A DNA stretch of 64,000 bases from DATJBF01 sp035516795. Its GTDB lineage: Bacteria > Verrucomicrobiota > Verrucomicrobiia > Palsa-1439. Positions 41,342 through 49,612 of this stretch are shown piece after piece. The notes beneath the pieces were generated by a model that saw only the letters and a program-made list of their open reading frames with translations, did no database searches and was not told where the DNA came from. Positions within the stretch are counted from its first letter, which is position 1; the number at the start of each line of letters is the position of its first letter. The position numbers and the translations under genes are program-made. The DNA is taken from assembly GCA_035516795.1 (NCBI GenBank), contig DATIZX010000037.1, positions 1 through 64,000 of the forward strand, in the 5' to 3' direction.

Positions 41342-43747
41342 ATGAAAAGCAGCAGCTTCCGCATCGGAGTTTGTCTCGGCGCAACTCTTTGGTTGTTCAA
41401 CGCCCAAGCCGCCATCCCGCCATTGCTCAACGATCCCGTGGACGTGAGCAGCGACTTTCGCAGTCTGGAAAACTTCTATTATCTCGCCGACCATCTGGCG
41501 AATTTTGATCCCGGAACGCACCAGGGCGAAATCGTCTACCAACGCTCCCAGTATGCCGTGCGCCATGCGTTCGATAACGATCTGGCCATCATCAAGCCGG
41601 CGCTACCCAACGAGTTTCCCGACAATCAATACGCCGCCAATCCCACGCTGCCGTTTTCCATCGAATTTGTTTCGCCGAAAACCATTCGGCTGCGCTTTAT
41701 CAGTGGGCCACAGGTGCATCCGCCTGTTGAGGAACTCATGCTGGCCGGTCCGGTGCCGCGTGATGACTCATGGCAATACAAAAAAGTGGAGGGCGGCCAT
41801 TGCTACACCAGCCCGTTCGGTTCCATCACCATCCGCGAAAATCCGTGGCACATTGAACTCCGCGACGCCAACGGCCAATTGCTGACCGCCACCGATCATG
41901 CGGATGACAATCAGACCTCGTTCACGCCCATTCTGCCGTTTTCGTTCGTGCGGCGCGCGGATTATTCGCGCAGTTTCGACGCGGCGTTCACTCTCGCCCC
42001 CGGCGAAAAGATTTTCGGTTGCGGCGAGTCGTTCACCCGGCTCGATAAACGCGGACAAAAGGTCGTGCTCTGGACCGATGACGCCAACGGCATTCAAAAC
42101 CCCGGCATGTACAAGCCGATTCCGTTTTTCATGAGCAGCCGCGGCTACGGCATGTTCCTGCACACCAGTTCGCCCATCACCTGCGACTTTGGCCGCGCCT
42201 TCAGCGGCGTCAATTCGCTGATGGTGGGCGATGACGAATTGGATCTTTTCGTTTTTCTCGGCTCACCGAAAGACATTTTGGACGAATACACCAAGCTGAC
42301 CGGTAAATCTCCGCTGCCGCCCCTGTGGTCGTTCGGACTGTGGATGAGCCGTTGCACGTACAACGCCGAAAAACAGATCCGTGACATCGCCGCGAAACTG
42401 CGCGAGGACAAAATCCCTTGCGACGTGCTGCACCTCGATACCGGCTGGTTCGAAACCGATTGGCAGTGCGATTACGAGTTTTCCACCACGCGATTCAAAG
42501 ACCCGAAGAAAATGCTCGCCGATCTGAAAGCCGACGGCTTTCGCGTCTCCTGCTGGCAACTCCCATATTTCGTGCCGAAGAACAAGCTGTTCTCTGAGCT
42601 CGTGGAGAAAAATCTCGTCGTGCGCGACGGCAAGGGAAACCTGCCCTACGAAGACGCCGTGCTGGATTTGTCCAATCCGAAAACCGTCGAATGGTATCAG
42701 GACAAGCTGGCCGGCCTGTTGAAAATCGGTGTCAGCGCCATCAAGGTGGACTTTGGCGAAGCCGCGCCCGCCAACGGCATTTACGCCGACCGCCGCAGCG
42801 GATTCTACGAGCACAATTTGTATCCGCTCCGCTACAACAAGGCCGTCGCCGATATCACGAAACAGGTCACGGGCGATAATATCGTCTGGGCGCGCAGCGC
42901 CTGGGCCGGCAGCCAACGCTATCCCATCCATTGGGGCGGAGACGCCGAAAGCACCGATTCCGGCATGGCGGCGGAATTGCGCGGGGGACTTTCGTTCGGC
43001 CTTTCCGGTTTTTCCTTCTGGAGTCACGACATCGGTGGGTTCACGGCGACATCGGTGGCGAACATGGACAAGGATCTGTTTCTGCGTTGGCTGGCATTCG
43101 GCATGTTGAGCTCGCATTCGCGCTGCCACGGCATCGCACCAAAGGAACCGTGGCTTTACGGCAAAGAGTTCGAAGATCAATTTCGCGAGATCGATGAACT
43201 GAAATACCGGCTCATGCCTTACGTGTATGCCCAGGCCAAAGATTCCTCCGAGCACGGCCTGCCAATGGTGCGCGCGCTGTTTATCGAGTTTCCCGAAGAC
43301 CCCGGTTCATGGCAGGTGGACGATGAATATCTCCTCGGTTCGAGCCTGCTCGTCGCCCCGCTCCTGCACGAAAACGAAACCGAGCGAAACGTTTATCTAC
43401 CGCCGGGTAACTGGATCGATTTTCAAACCAGTCAGAGTTATGCGAGCGGCTGGGAAAAAATGAAAGCCGGCAACATTCCCGCCGTTCTTCTCGTTCGCGA
43501 CGGCACCGCCCTTCCGGAAATCGCACTGGCGCAGTCCACCGCGCAAATGGATTGGTCGAAATTGGAACTGGTCGCTTTCGCCCACAATTCCCCGACCGCC
43601 AAAGGTTTGATTTGCCTGCCTTCGGACAACGTGCTGCGGGAAATCTCACTGAAGAAGCGCGGCAGCCAGTTCGAAATGGTCCACGATCCGCTGGCCGGCA
43701 AGGTGACCTGGAAAATCCAGCGGACGGCAAAGGACGGCAAGAATTGA
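41342..43747 (+). CDS. Exported GH31 alpha-xylosidase
   Basis: 801 residues from ATG 41342, with AAAGGACG upstream. A signal peptide (FRIGVCLGATLWLFNAQAA) precedes an N-terminal beta-sandwich and the GH31 barrel: PLWSFGLWMSRCTYN, CDVLHLDTGWF, nucleophile Asp in AIKVDFGEAAP and acid/base Asp in HWGGDAEST. The VDFGE form matches the YicI-like alpha-xylosidase branch rather than alpha-glucosidases (usually WLDMNE). In context it would remove xylose from xyloglucan oligosaccharides. Its stop overlaps the start of the GH74 gene (TGATG), so the two are translated as a unit. Confidence 0.9.
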   Translation: MKSSSFRIGVCLGATLWLFNAQAAIPPLLNDPVDVSSDFRSLENFYYLADHLANFDPGTHQGEIVYQRSQYAVRHAFDNDLAIIKPALPNEFPDNQYAANPTLPFSIEFVSPKTIRLRFISGPQVHPPVEELMLAGPVPRDDSWQYKKVEGGHCYTSPFGSITIRENPWHIELRDANGQLLTATDHADDNQTSFTPILPFSFVRRADYSRSFDAAFTLAPGEKIFGCGESFTRLDKRGQKVVLWTDDANGIQNPGMYKPIPFFMSSRGYGMFLHTSSPITCDFGRAFSGVNSLMVGDDELDLFVFLGSPKDILDEYTKLTGKSPLPPLWSFGLWMSRCTYNAEKQIRDIAAKLREDKIPCDVLHLDTGWFETDWQCDYEFSTTRFKDPKKMLADLKADGFRVSCWQLPYFVPKNKLFSELVEKNLVVRDGKGNLPYEDAVLDLSNPKTVEWYQDKLAGLLKIGVSAIKVDFGEAAPANGIYADRRSGFYEHNLYPLRYNKAVADITKQVTGDNIVWARSAWAGSQRYPIHWGGDAESTDSGMAAELRGGLSFGLSGFSFWSHDIGGFTATSVANMDKDLFLRWLAFGMLSSHSRCHGIAPKEPWLYGKEFEDQFREIDELKYRLMPYVYAQAKDSSEHGLPMVRALFIEFPEDPGSWQVDDEYLLGSSLLVAPLLHENETERNVYLPPGNWIDFQTSQSYASGWEKMKAGNIPAVLLVRDGTALPEIALAQSTAQMDWSKLELVAFAHNSPTAKGLICLPSDNVLREISLKKRGSQFEMVHDPLAGKVTWKIQRTAKDGKN

Positions 43748-45990
43748 TGCGCAGTTGCGGTTCGGGTTCAAGAGCCGTCCTGCTGATTGGCTTGCTTCTG
43801 GCCACTCCAGCGGCGCTTTGCACGCAAACCAACCATCCGCCCTACGTCTGGAGAAACGTGGTCATCCGCGGCGGCGGGTTTGTGACCGGTGTTCTTTTCC
43901 ACCCGCAAGAGAAGAATTTGGTCTACGCCCGCACCGACGTGGGCGGGGCCTATCGCTGGGATGCTTCGACGCAACAATGGATCCCGCTCACCGATTGGGT
44001 GGAGGGAATCGACTTCACCGGCATCGAAAGCTTTGCTGTTGACCCGTCGGACAGTCAGCGCCTGTACCTCGCCGCCGGCATTTACCGTCGTACGCGCGCG
44101 GCGATTCTACGTTCTGACGACCGCGGACGAACCTGGCAGGTGACGGAGGTCCCGTTCAAAATGGGCGGCAACGAACCCGGCCGGTTCAACGGCGAACGCC
44201 TTGCGGTTGATCCCCACGACGGCCGGATTCTTTTCTTCGGTTCGCGCCACGACGGTTTGTGGAAAAGCGCGGACCGCGGCGCCACGTGGAGTCCGCTGTA
44301 CAAATTCCCGAAGATCGACACGACGGAATTGCCGCCACCGGAACTGATGGCCAACGCGCGGCGATTTCGTTTCCGTTGGACGCCCCCGGAGATTGGAATC
44401 GTATTTGTCCAATTCGATCCACACAGCGGCGTTGCCGGCAAGCCGACACCGACGATTTATGCCGGCGTCTCCACGACGCAGACGAATTTCTTCCGCAGTA
44501 ATGACGGGGGAATGAATTGGCAGCCGGTTCCCCAGCAGCCGCTCGGATTACGGCCGAATCACGCCGTGCTTTCCTCCGACGGAATCATGTATTTAACTTA
44601 CGGCAAGGAAGCCGGGCCCACCGCCATGACCGATGGCGCGGTTTGGAAATTCAACACGCATCGCAACACGTGGACGAACATCACGCCGCTCAAGTCGCCG
44701 GACGACAATCAACCATTCGGTTATGGCGCCGTTACGGTAGACACGAAACATCCGGCGACTGTGGTCGTGACCACGTTCGGGCGCTGGCATCCACACGACG
44801 AAATCTTCCGCAGCACCAATGGTGGCGCGAGTTGGACGGCGCTGCTGCAAAACGCGACGTGGGATTATTCGAGCGCGCCGTACACCAAGAGTCGCGTTCC
44901 GCATTGGATGGGCAGCGTGCAGGTTGATCCGTTTGCCTCCAACCACATCTTGTTCACAACCGGCTACGGAATCTGGGGATGCCAGAATCTGACCGAGGCC
45001 GATGCGGGAAAACCAACCGCGTGGACTTTTTGCGATGATGGTTTGGAGGAAACTGTTCCGCTGGCGCTGATCAGTCCGCCGGAGGGCGCGCATTTGTTGA
45101 GCGGTCTGGGCGACATCGACGGTTTTCGACACGACAATTTCGATCAGTCCCCGCCCCAAGGAACCTTTGCGGGTGCACATTTCGGCAACACGGAAGATTT
45201 GGCATTCGCCGCGAACATGCCATCTACAATCGTGCGCACGGGTACCAGTGGAAACAGCGAGACGCATGCAGCGATTTCTTTCGATGGGGGAAAGAACTGG
45301 ACCGCTCTCGGCCAAGATCCGCCCGATAGCTACGGCGCCGGCACGATTGCCATCTCTTCTGATGCGAAAACGATTGTGTGGACGCCCCGGCGCAGCGTCC
45401 CCAGTTTCTCGGTCAACTGTGGAACGAATTGGACGGCTTGCGCAGGGCTCTCCCGTGGTTTTCGCGTACTGGCCGATGCCGTGAATCCGTTGCGCTTTTA
45501 CGCGTTCGATCCGGCCGTGGGAAAACTTCTCACAAGCACCAACGGCGCAGTTAGTTTTGAGGAAACCAGCGCATCACTGCCGTCGCAAGAGGAAGTCGGC
45601 TTTGGAATGGCCCGCTTTCATGCCTTGTCGGTCACGCCCGGCAAGGAAGGCGATCTGTGGCTGGCTTGGCGCGACAACGGGCTTTATCATTCTACCAATG
45701 GCGGCACCAGCTTCACGAGGTTGGAAAACGTGAAGGCGGCGGATTCCCTCGGTTTTGGCAAAGCCGCCGCCGGAGAAACATTCCCCGCGCTTTATCTGGA
45801 CGGGACAATTGGATCCCAACAAGGTCTTTTCCGTTCCGACGACGCCGGGAAGAACTGGATTCGTATCAACGACGATCAGCACCAGTATGGGATGATCAGC
45901 CGCGTGACGGGCGACCCGCGCATCTTCGGCCGCGTTTATTTTGCCACCAGCGGACGCGGCGTCATTTACGGCGACGAACGAGCGAAATAA
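43747..45990 (+). CDS. Exported GH74 xyloglucanase-type hydrolase
   Basis: 747 residues from ATG 43747. A signal peptide (AVLLIGLLLATPAALC) precedes two seven-bladed beta-propellers marked by many SDDRGRTW / SADRGATW / SFDGGKNW-type Asp-box repeats. The two catalytic aspartates are in YARTDVGGAYRWD and SGLGDIDGFRHDNF. GH74 enzymes cut the beta-1,4-glucan backbone of xyloglucan. Paired with the alpha-xylosidase upstream this gives a minimal xyloglucan breakdown unit. No transporter is adjacent. Confidence 0.92.
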   Translation: MRSCGSGSRAVLLIGLLLATPAALCTQTNHPPYVWRNVVIRGGGFVTGVLFHPQEKNLVYARTDVGGAYRWDASTQQWIPLTDWVEGIDFTGIESFAVDPSDSQRLYLAAGIYRRTRAAILRSDDRGRTWQVTEVPFKMGGNEPGRFNGERLAVDPHDGRILFFGSRHDGLWKSADRGATWSPLYKFPKIDTTELPPPELMANARRFRFRWTPPEIGIVFVQFDPHSGVAGKPTPTIYAGVSTTQTNFFRSNDGGMNWQPVPQQPLGLRPNHAVLSSDGIMYLTYGKEAGPTAMTDGAVWKFNTHRNTWTNITPLKSPDDNQPFGYGAVTVDTKHPATVVVTTFGRWHPHDEIFRSTNGGASWTALLQNATWDYSSAPYTKSRVPHWMGSVQVDPFASNHILFTTGYGIWGCQNLTEADAGKPTAWTFCDDGLEETVPLALISPPEGAHLLSGLGDIDGFRHDNFDQSPPQGTFAGAHFGNTEDLAFAANMPSTIVRTGTSGNSETHAAISFDGGKNWTALGQDPPDSYGAGTIAISSDAKTIVWTPRRSVPSFSVNCGTNWTACAGLSRGFRVLADAVNPLRFYAFDPAVGKLLTSTNGAVSFEETSASLPSQEEVGFGMARFHALSVTPGKEGDLWLAWRDNGLYHSTNGGTSFTRLENVKAADSLGFGKAAAGETFPALYLDGTIGSQQGLFRSDDAGKNWIRINDDQHQYGMISRVTGDPRIFGRVYFATSGRGVIYGDERAK

Positions 45991-46113
45991 TCAGAGCCGT
46001 TCTCTTAATCGCCGGTTCCCTCAAAGAATTTGTCCTAGTCAAGTTTGGGCACTTCCGCTGATTGAGCCGTTTGCGGCCTGCTACTACGGTAGTCGCGTAA
46101 AGGAGTCGCGAAT

Positions 46114-46674
46114 ATGAAACGAGAACTCATCGTCACCGCCTTGGCGACGGCAGCGATTTTGGCGACCACGGGCTTCCCAGCACACGCGGTCACCGGGAAC
46201 GCGCTGCCCGCCGTTGGAACAAAACTCTCCTCGGGCGACGTGTCGTTTGTGCACGAGGCGTCCAGTTCGGGACAAGCTGAGGTCGAATTCGGGCAACTGC
46301 TGACACAAAAGGCTCAGAGCCAGGCGTTGAAGGATTATGGGAATCGGTTGATTAGGGATCACACGCTGGCCAACGAAAAGCTGGCACGGATCGCGTTGGA
46401 AAAGGGTGTGACCGTCGCCACCGAGCCGAATGCGAAGGAGCGCAAAGAACTGGATGCGCTCCAGAGTCTTTCGGCCACGGACTTCGCCGAGACCGCAAAG
46501 GAAGACGCCATTCGCGATCACCGCGAGGCCATTCAGATGTTTCAAGAGGCATCTCAAACCTTACAGGATCCGGACTTGAGGCAATTCGCCAAGCAGACGT
46601 TGCCGGTGCTGGAGGAGCATCTTCGTCTGGCGCAACAACTGAAAGTGGGGCCGGCTCAAGGCGCGCAACACTAG
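46114..46674 (+). CDS. Exported DUF4142 protein
   Basis: 186 residues, ATG preceded by AAAGGAG. A signal peptide (LIVTALATAAILATTGFPAHA) is followed by a ferritin-like helical bundle: FVHEASSSGQAEVEFGQLLT, QALKDYGNRLIRDHTLANEK, and DAIRDHREAIQMFQEAS with the typical D-H pairs. The family (DUF4142) is periplasmic, with unproven function. It stands alone on this strand after the GH74 gene. Confidence 0.88.
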   Translation: MKRELIVTALATAAILATTGFPAHAVTGNALPAVGTKLSSGDVSFVHEASSSGQAEVEFGQLLTQKAQSQALKDYGNRLIRDHTLANEKLARIALEKGVTVATEPNAKERKELDALQSLSATDFAETAKEDAIRDHREAIQMFQEASQTLQDPDLRQFAKQTLPVLEEHLRLAQQLKVGPAQGAQH

Positions 46675-46893
46675 GGCTCTTCCTGTTCGGTACAGAGGAT
46701 GGAAAGCGATCGGCCTCTCCCGACAATAAAGAAACGTCTCAATAGCGTTTGCACGATCCGATTCAGGGAAATTGTAAGGGATGTTGACGACCGAAGCCGG
46801 CCGCTCGATTTGTCCAATGCAACACTCAATTATCGCGGACTGAAGGCGTCATCGAGATGAGCTCGATTCAGCAGCCGCAGTACAGCCCCAGAG

Positions 46894-47391
46894 TTAGTGA
46901 GAATTGCCGGGCTCGGGAACGTTCACGACAGAATTGGATCCGCCGTAGCCGTCGTCCGTTTGATCCGGGTTGTCCGGATCCGGCGTCCATTTGTCGTCCA
47001 CGATAAACTTGTATTGATAACGACCCGGCTTCAAAGCGACGGATGCCATCCACACGCCATCGGTCTGTTTGGTCATCGGCAGGGCCGTCTCGCTCCAGTC
47101 GTTGAATTCGCCGGCCAGGTACGCCTTGCTCGCATCGGGCGCCTTGATCTTGAACTCGACGACCCGATTCTGTTCCGACGTGGCGGCGGGTTCGGACGGC
47201 GATACGGCGACCGGCGGCGTGTACACCGAAGCCGCGGGCGGTGGCGGAGCCGCCTGTGGCGTCTCTGGGGGCGCTGCCGGGGCAACGTTGGTTGACGACT
47301 TGCGAGCCTGGCTTGGCGACGATGAGGCACAGCCGGTAATAAGAGCCAGACCTAATGACAGAATCCCAAAGGCAAGGAATAAACGTTTCAT
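46894..47391 (-). CDS. Lipoprotein with CBM48/glycogen-binding-like domain
   Basis: 165 residues from ATG 47391, with GGGAGG upstream. The lipobox LITGC gives a lipidated Cys at about 21. A Pro/Ala-rich linker follows to about 75, then a carbohydrate-binding module of the isoamylase-N/AMPK type: VEFKIKAPDASKAYLAGEFN, DWSETALPM, VALKPGRYQYKFIVDD and WTPDPDNPDQTDDGYGGSNS. It could hold alpha-glucans at the cell surface or act as an accessory subunit; no enzyme domain is attached. Confidence 0.82.
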   Translation of the reverse strand: MKRLFLAFGILSLGLALITGCASSSPSQARKSSTNVAPAAPPETPQAAPPPPAASVYTPPVAVSPSEPAATSEQNRVVEFKIKAPDASKAYLAGEFNDWSETALPMTKQTDGVWMASVALKPGRYQYKFIVDDKWTPDPDNPDQTDDGYGGSNSVVNVPEPGNSH

Positions 47392-47669
47392 TTCAGTGGC
47401 CTCCCTTGTTGAAAGTGCTCCCCAGTATACGAACTCGGCGTGGGAAAGACAAACGAGATTTGACCATACGAAAGCGGCGCACTCCTGTGAATGCGCCGCC
47501 CTCAGATTTGCAGTCCTGTGTCTCGAGAGCCGCGGGGTTAACGGTTTTCGGGCTCGACCACTGGAACCCCAGTTCCTCTAACCCACCCGCCACAACCTCA
47601 AGACAAAGTAACTGTATCCTCAGACAAGGGAAACGGAACATCGTTCAAACTTTCGTCGCCTGAATCGAA
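47392..47669. other. Spacer with a GC-rich hairpin
   Basis: About 280 bp (rising to 480 bp if the doubtful small gene at 47670-47876 is not real). A perfect 8-bp hairpin, GCGGCGCA...TGCGCCGC, lies at 47474-47499 but lacks a proper T-run, so terminator function is doubtful. Nothing else is recognised. Confidence 0.5.
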
Positions 47670-47876
47670 TTACCTTCGGCGTTTGGGGCGCAAATATAGC
47701 CTCGTCCATTTGCCGTCTCCGGTCGCGGCAAAGCAGTTCCAAGAGTCGCCCCCCAGACAAATTTGAATGGGATGGCGAACTGTGTGCTGGAAAGTTTTCT
47801 GCACCGTCTCGACCCAACGCAGTTGGGGCGGGCGGCCAAGTGGTTGGCTGAACCGAATTGACAGGTACGGAATCAC
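47670..47876 (-). CDS. Possible 68-residue protein coupled to the membrane protein gene
   Basis: GTG 47876 overlaps the stop of the membrane protein gene as GTGA. The frame reads IPYLSIRFSQPLGRPPQLRW and later GDSWNCFAATGDGKWTRLYL, which looks protein-like. No family is recognised and the basic C-terminus (RPKRRR) is short. Coupling by overlap is the main support. Confidence 0.35.
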   Translation of the reverse strand: MIPYLSIRFSQPLGRPPQLRWVETVQKTFQHTVRHPIQICLGGDSWNCFAATGDGKWTRLYLRPKRRR

Positions 47877-48172
47877 AAAACGCGCGGAAGCACGATGAAC
47901 AAAACTGGCGCACCGAAGAATACACTGAGAGCGGAAGCAAATCCGAAAATCGAAATGAAATCCCCACGCATGACCGCAACAACCGTGAGCGCCACGGTGA
48001 GGACACTACAGAAAAGCTGAACGGACCACCAAACCCTGCCCACAACCAAAAATGGGTCAAAGTTCAACGGTTGCGGCGACAAGACCGCGGCGACCGCCGG
48101 CATCCAGAGCATACTGGCTGCGAGAGTCGCAACTGCCAGTACCAACAACCGAAATGGATCGGTCCGTTTCAC
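47873..48172 (-). CDS. Small membrane protein, unknown
   Basis: 99 residues from GTG 48172. Three spans are visible: FRLLVLAVATLAASMLWMPA, SVQLFCSVLTVALTVVAVM and ISIFGFASALSVFFGAPVLF. No family is recognised. It is in line with the lipoprotein gene upstream (89 bp gap) on the minus strand. Confidence 0.6.
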   Translation of the reverse strand: MKRTDPFRLLVLAVATLAASMLWMPAVAAVLSPQPLNFDPFLVVGRVWWSVQLFCSVLTVALTVVAVMRGDFISIFGFASALSVFFGAPVLFIVLPRVL

Positions 48173-48261
48173 CAGTGCATCACCTATCGTTCAAATCCAC
48201 TAACCGGAAAGCGGACGGCGGCGGGCTCTCGCTTGCCATCTGAACCGCCAAATCTCGTCGC

Positions 48262-48753
48262 TCAATCCAAAACTCGAGAGGACGCGGTGCCTGGCTCCGG
48301 CGCGGTGTCAGGCGACGGCGCAACCCTCCGTGGAACAGCGATGATGACTTCATAATATGCTGACCCGTTCGGCGAATCGCAAAGGTAGAGGTCAAATCCA
48401 TTTGCCGTGTGTTCGAGTGCGATAACGTCACGCCCTTGTCGTTTGACAATCCAAGCTCTGGACAAATCCAAGTGGCGGCTCAAATTAGGCCAGCTCAGCG
48501 GCGTGTGGTCAAGATCAGTCCAGGGTTCGCCGTTAAATGTCACATTCGTCGGGCGGGACCAGAATTTGTGCTCATAACACACACTGTGAGGTGTGAAAAC
48601 AAACCGCTCACTGCCATCGACGGTGGCGGAAATACGAATTAACGTGACATACGCAGATGAATCGTCGGTTGTGCGGATGGCGTCTTTATAGATGGTGCAG
48701 CCACTCATCGCGAAACAAATCACTGCGAGCGACGCGAAAACTAACGTTTTCAT
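48262..48753 (-). CDS. Lipoprotein of unknown function
   Basis: 163 residues from ATG 48753. The leader MKTLVFASLAVICFAMSGC ends in a lipobox Cys. The mature part is beta-rich (SSAYVTLIRISATVDGSERF, FDLYLCDSPNGSAYYEVIIA) with a Pro-rich tail. No family is recognised. Its ATG lies 17 nt after the attC-like structure at 48771-48842, the spacing expected for a gene cassette. Confidence 0.6.
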   Translation of the reverse strand: MKTLVFASLAVICFAMSGCTIYKDAIRTTDDSSAYVTLIRISATVDGSERFVFTPHSVCYEHKFWSRPTNVTFNGEPWTDLDHTPLSWPNLSRHLDLSRAWIVKRQGRDVIALEHTANGFDLYLCDSPNGSAYYEVIIAVPRRVAPSPDTAPEPGTASSRVLD

Positions 48754-48770
48754 AGTGGTAAAGACCTGTT

Positions 48771-48842
48771 GCCCAACGTTACGGATGGGCCGCTCGAAAT
48801 CCGCCCCGCGGGTTTCGAGTAGGCTCCATCCGCTGGTTGGCA
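48771..48842 (-). other. attC-like (integron cassette) recombination site candidate
   Basis: On the minus strand the 72-bp structure begins TGCCAAC 4 nt after the stop of the GNAT gene and ends TAACGTTGGGC, where GTTGGGC fits the attC core GTTRRRY. The outer arms CGGATGG / CCATCCG pair, and an inner hairpin CTCGAAA.../...TTTCGAG gives the expected imperfect cruciform. The opposite core TGCCAAC departs from RYYYAAC at its first two bases. No integrase gene is in the window. Confidence 0.4.
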
Positions 48843-48846
48843 GATT

Positions 48847-49248
48847 TCATTTGCTTGTCCGTTTTGCCAGGAGAATCACATCCGGGGAGGACCATCCCAT
48901 CTTGCGATAGAAAGGTTCTGCCGTTTTCCAAACGTCAGATATCACAACCGGACAGCCTTGAGATCGGAGCTCCTTCTCAACTGGTTTGAGGAGTTCCGAT
49001 CCGATGTTTTTTCCTCTGGCTTCTTTGCTCACGATCAGTTCGTTGAGATATCCTCGAAATCCAAGATTGTGCGCACAGACAAATCCCAGGATCTTCCCTT
49101 GCTCTTCCCAAACCAGCGCTAGGCCATCGGCGATCTTGATGGCTGTGCGGAGAGCATCTTCCGGCCATCTGTCATTCCAGAATCCCGGCTCTGACCGCAT
49201 GAGTTGTTCGATCTTCGGGATGTCTGAGTCTTCAGCTATGCGAATCAT
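48847..49248 (-). CDS. GNAT N-acetyltransferase
   Basis: 133 residues from ATG 49248. It starts MIRIAEDSDIPKIEQLMRSE, typical of GNAT proteins. The acetyl-CoA site region is LNELIVSKEARGKNIGSELL, and ISDVWKTAEPFYRKMGW is the conserved late helix-strand. The substrate is unknown. Acetyltransferases are common integron cassette cargo, which fits the attC-like structure just after its stop. Confidence 0.82.
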   Translation of the reverse strand: MIRIAEDSDIPKIEQLMRSEPGFWNDRWPEDALRTAIKIADGLALVWEEQGKILGFVCAHNLGFRGYLNELIVSKEARGKNIGSELLKPVEKELRSQGCPVVISDVWKTAEPFYRKMGWSSPDVILLAKRTSK

Positions 49249-49612
49249 TGCTTCCCTTCTGCTGCCAACAGTGTTGATATGCGTCCCTGCGTTTACGCAT
49301 CATGCGCCTCACGTTCGCATTATGAGGCACTTACCGCTCCGAGGCAAGTCTCGCCCGGCTTGGATACTGGTGCAGTTTGAAAGTTGTAGCGGCGGTCTGC
49401 CGCCTAGAGCCCTCGGCCTTTCCTAGCATCGAGTGTGACCGCTGACACCTATGATCCCACGCTCGCGGAGCGCCGCTATGGCCAGATTGTATCACTACCC
49501 TGCTCGGCACATTACGATCACCAAGGTTAGCGGGATGAGTACGGTGGCGGGGCGTCTTTTTCAATCCTGACGCGGAAATGATTGATCCGATGCCGACTCC
49601 GACAGCGCAGCC
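49249..49612. other. Spacer with repeats
   Basis: About 360 bp. It contains a GCCTCA...TGAGGC hairpin near 49306-49331 and a TGTAG-type repeat (49385-49405). A GTTGGCA core on the minus strand (49269-49263), 15 bp before the acetyltransferase start, may be a degenerate cassette boundary. Nothing else is recognised. Confidence 0.45.
49385..49405 (+). repeat. TGTAG-type palindromic repeat
   Basis: TGTAGCGGCGGTCTGCCGCC plus T: the same lead as the copy inside cdd, with a shorter palindrome (GGCGG...CCGCC). Confidence 0.6.

Noticed and set aside
47474..47499. Hairpin GCGGCGCA...TGCGCCGC as a terminator
   Set aside because: Strong stem but no T-run on either strand and no gene ending at the right distance.
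47505..47580. tRNA-like words (GACTGCAAATC on the minus strand)
   Set aside because: The anticodon stem does not pair, no T-arm GTTCRANNC follows, and no acceptor stem can be drawn.
48174..48261. Second attC-like structure between the lipoprotein and the small membrane protein
   Set aside because: There is an AAGCG...CGCTT core and a GTTAGTG end, but the cores do not fit the consensus and the arms pair poorly; not enough to list as a site.
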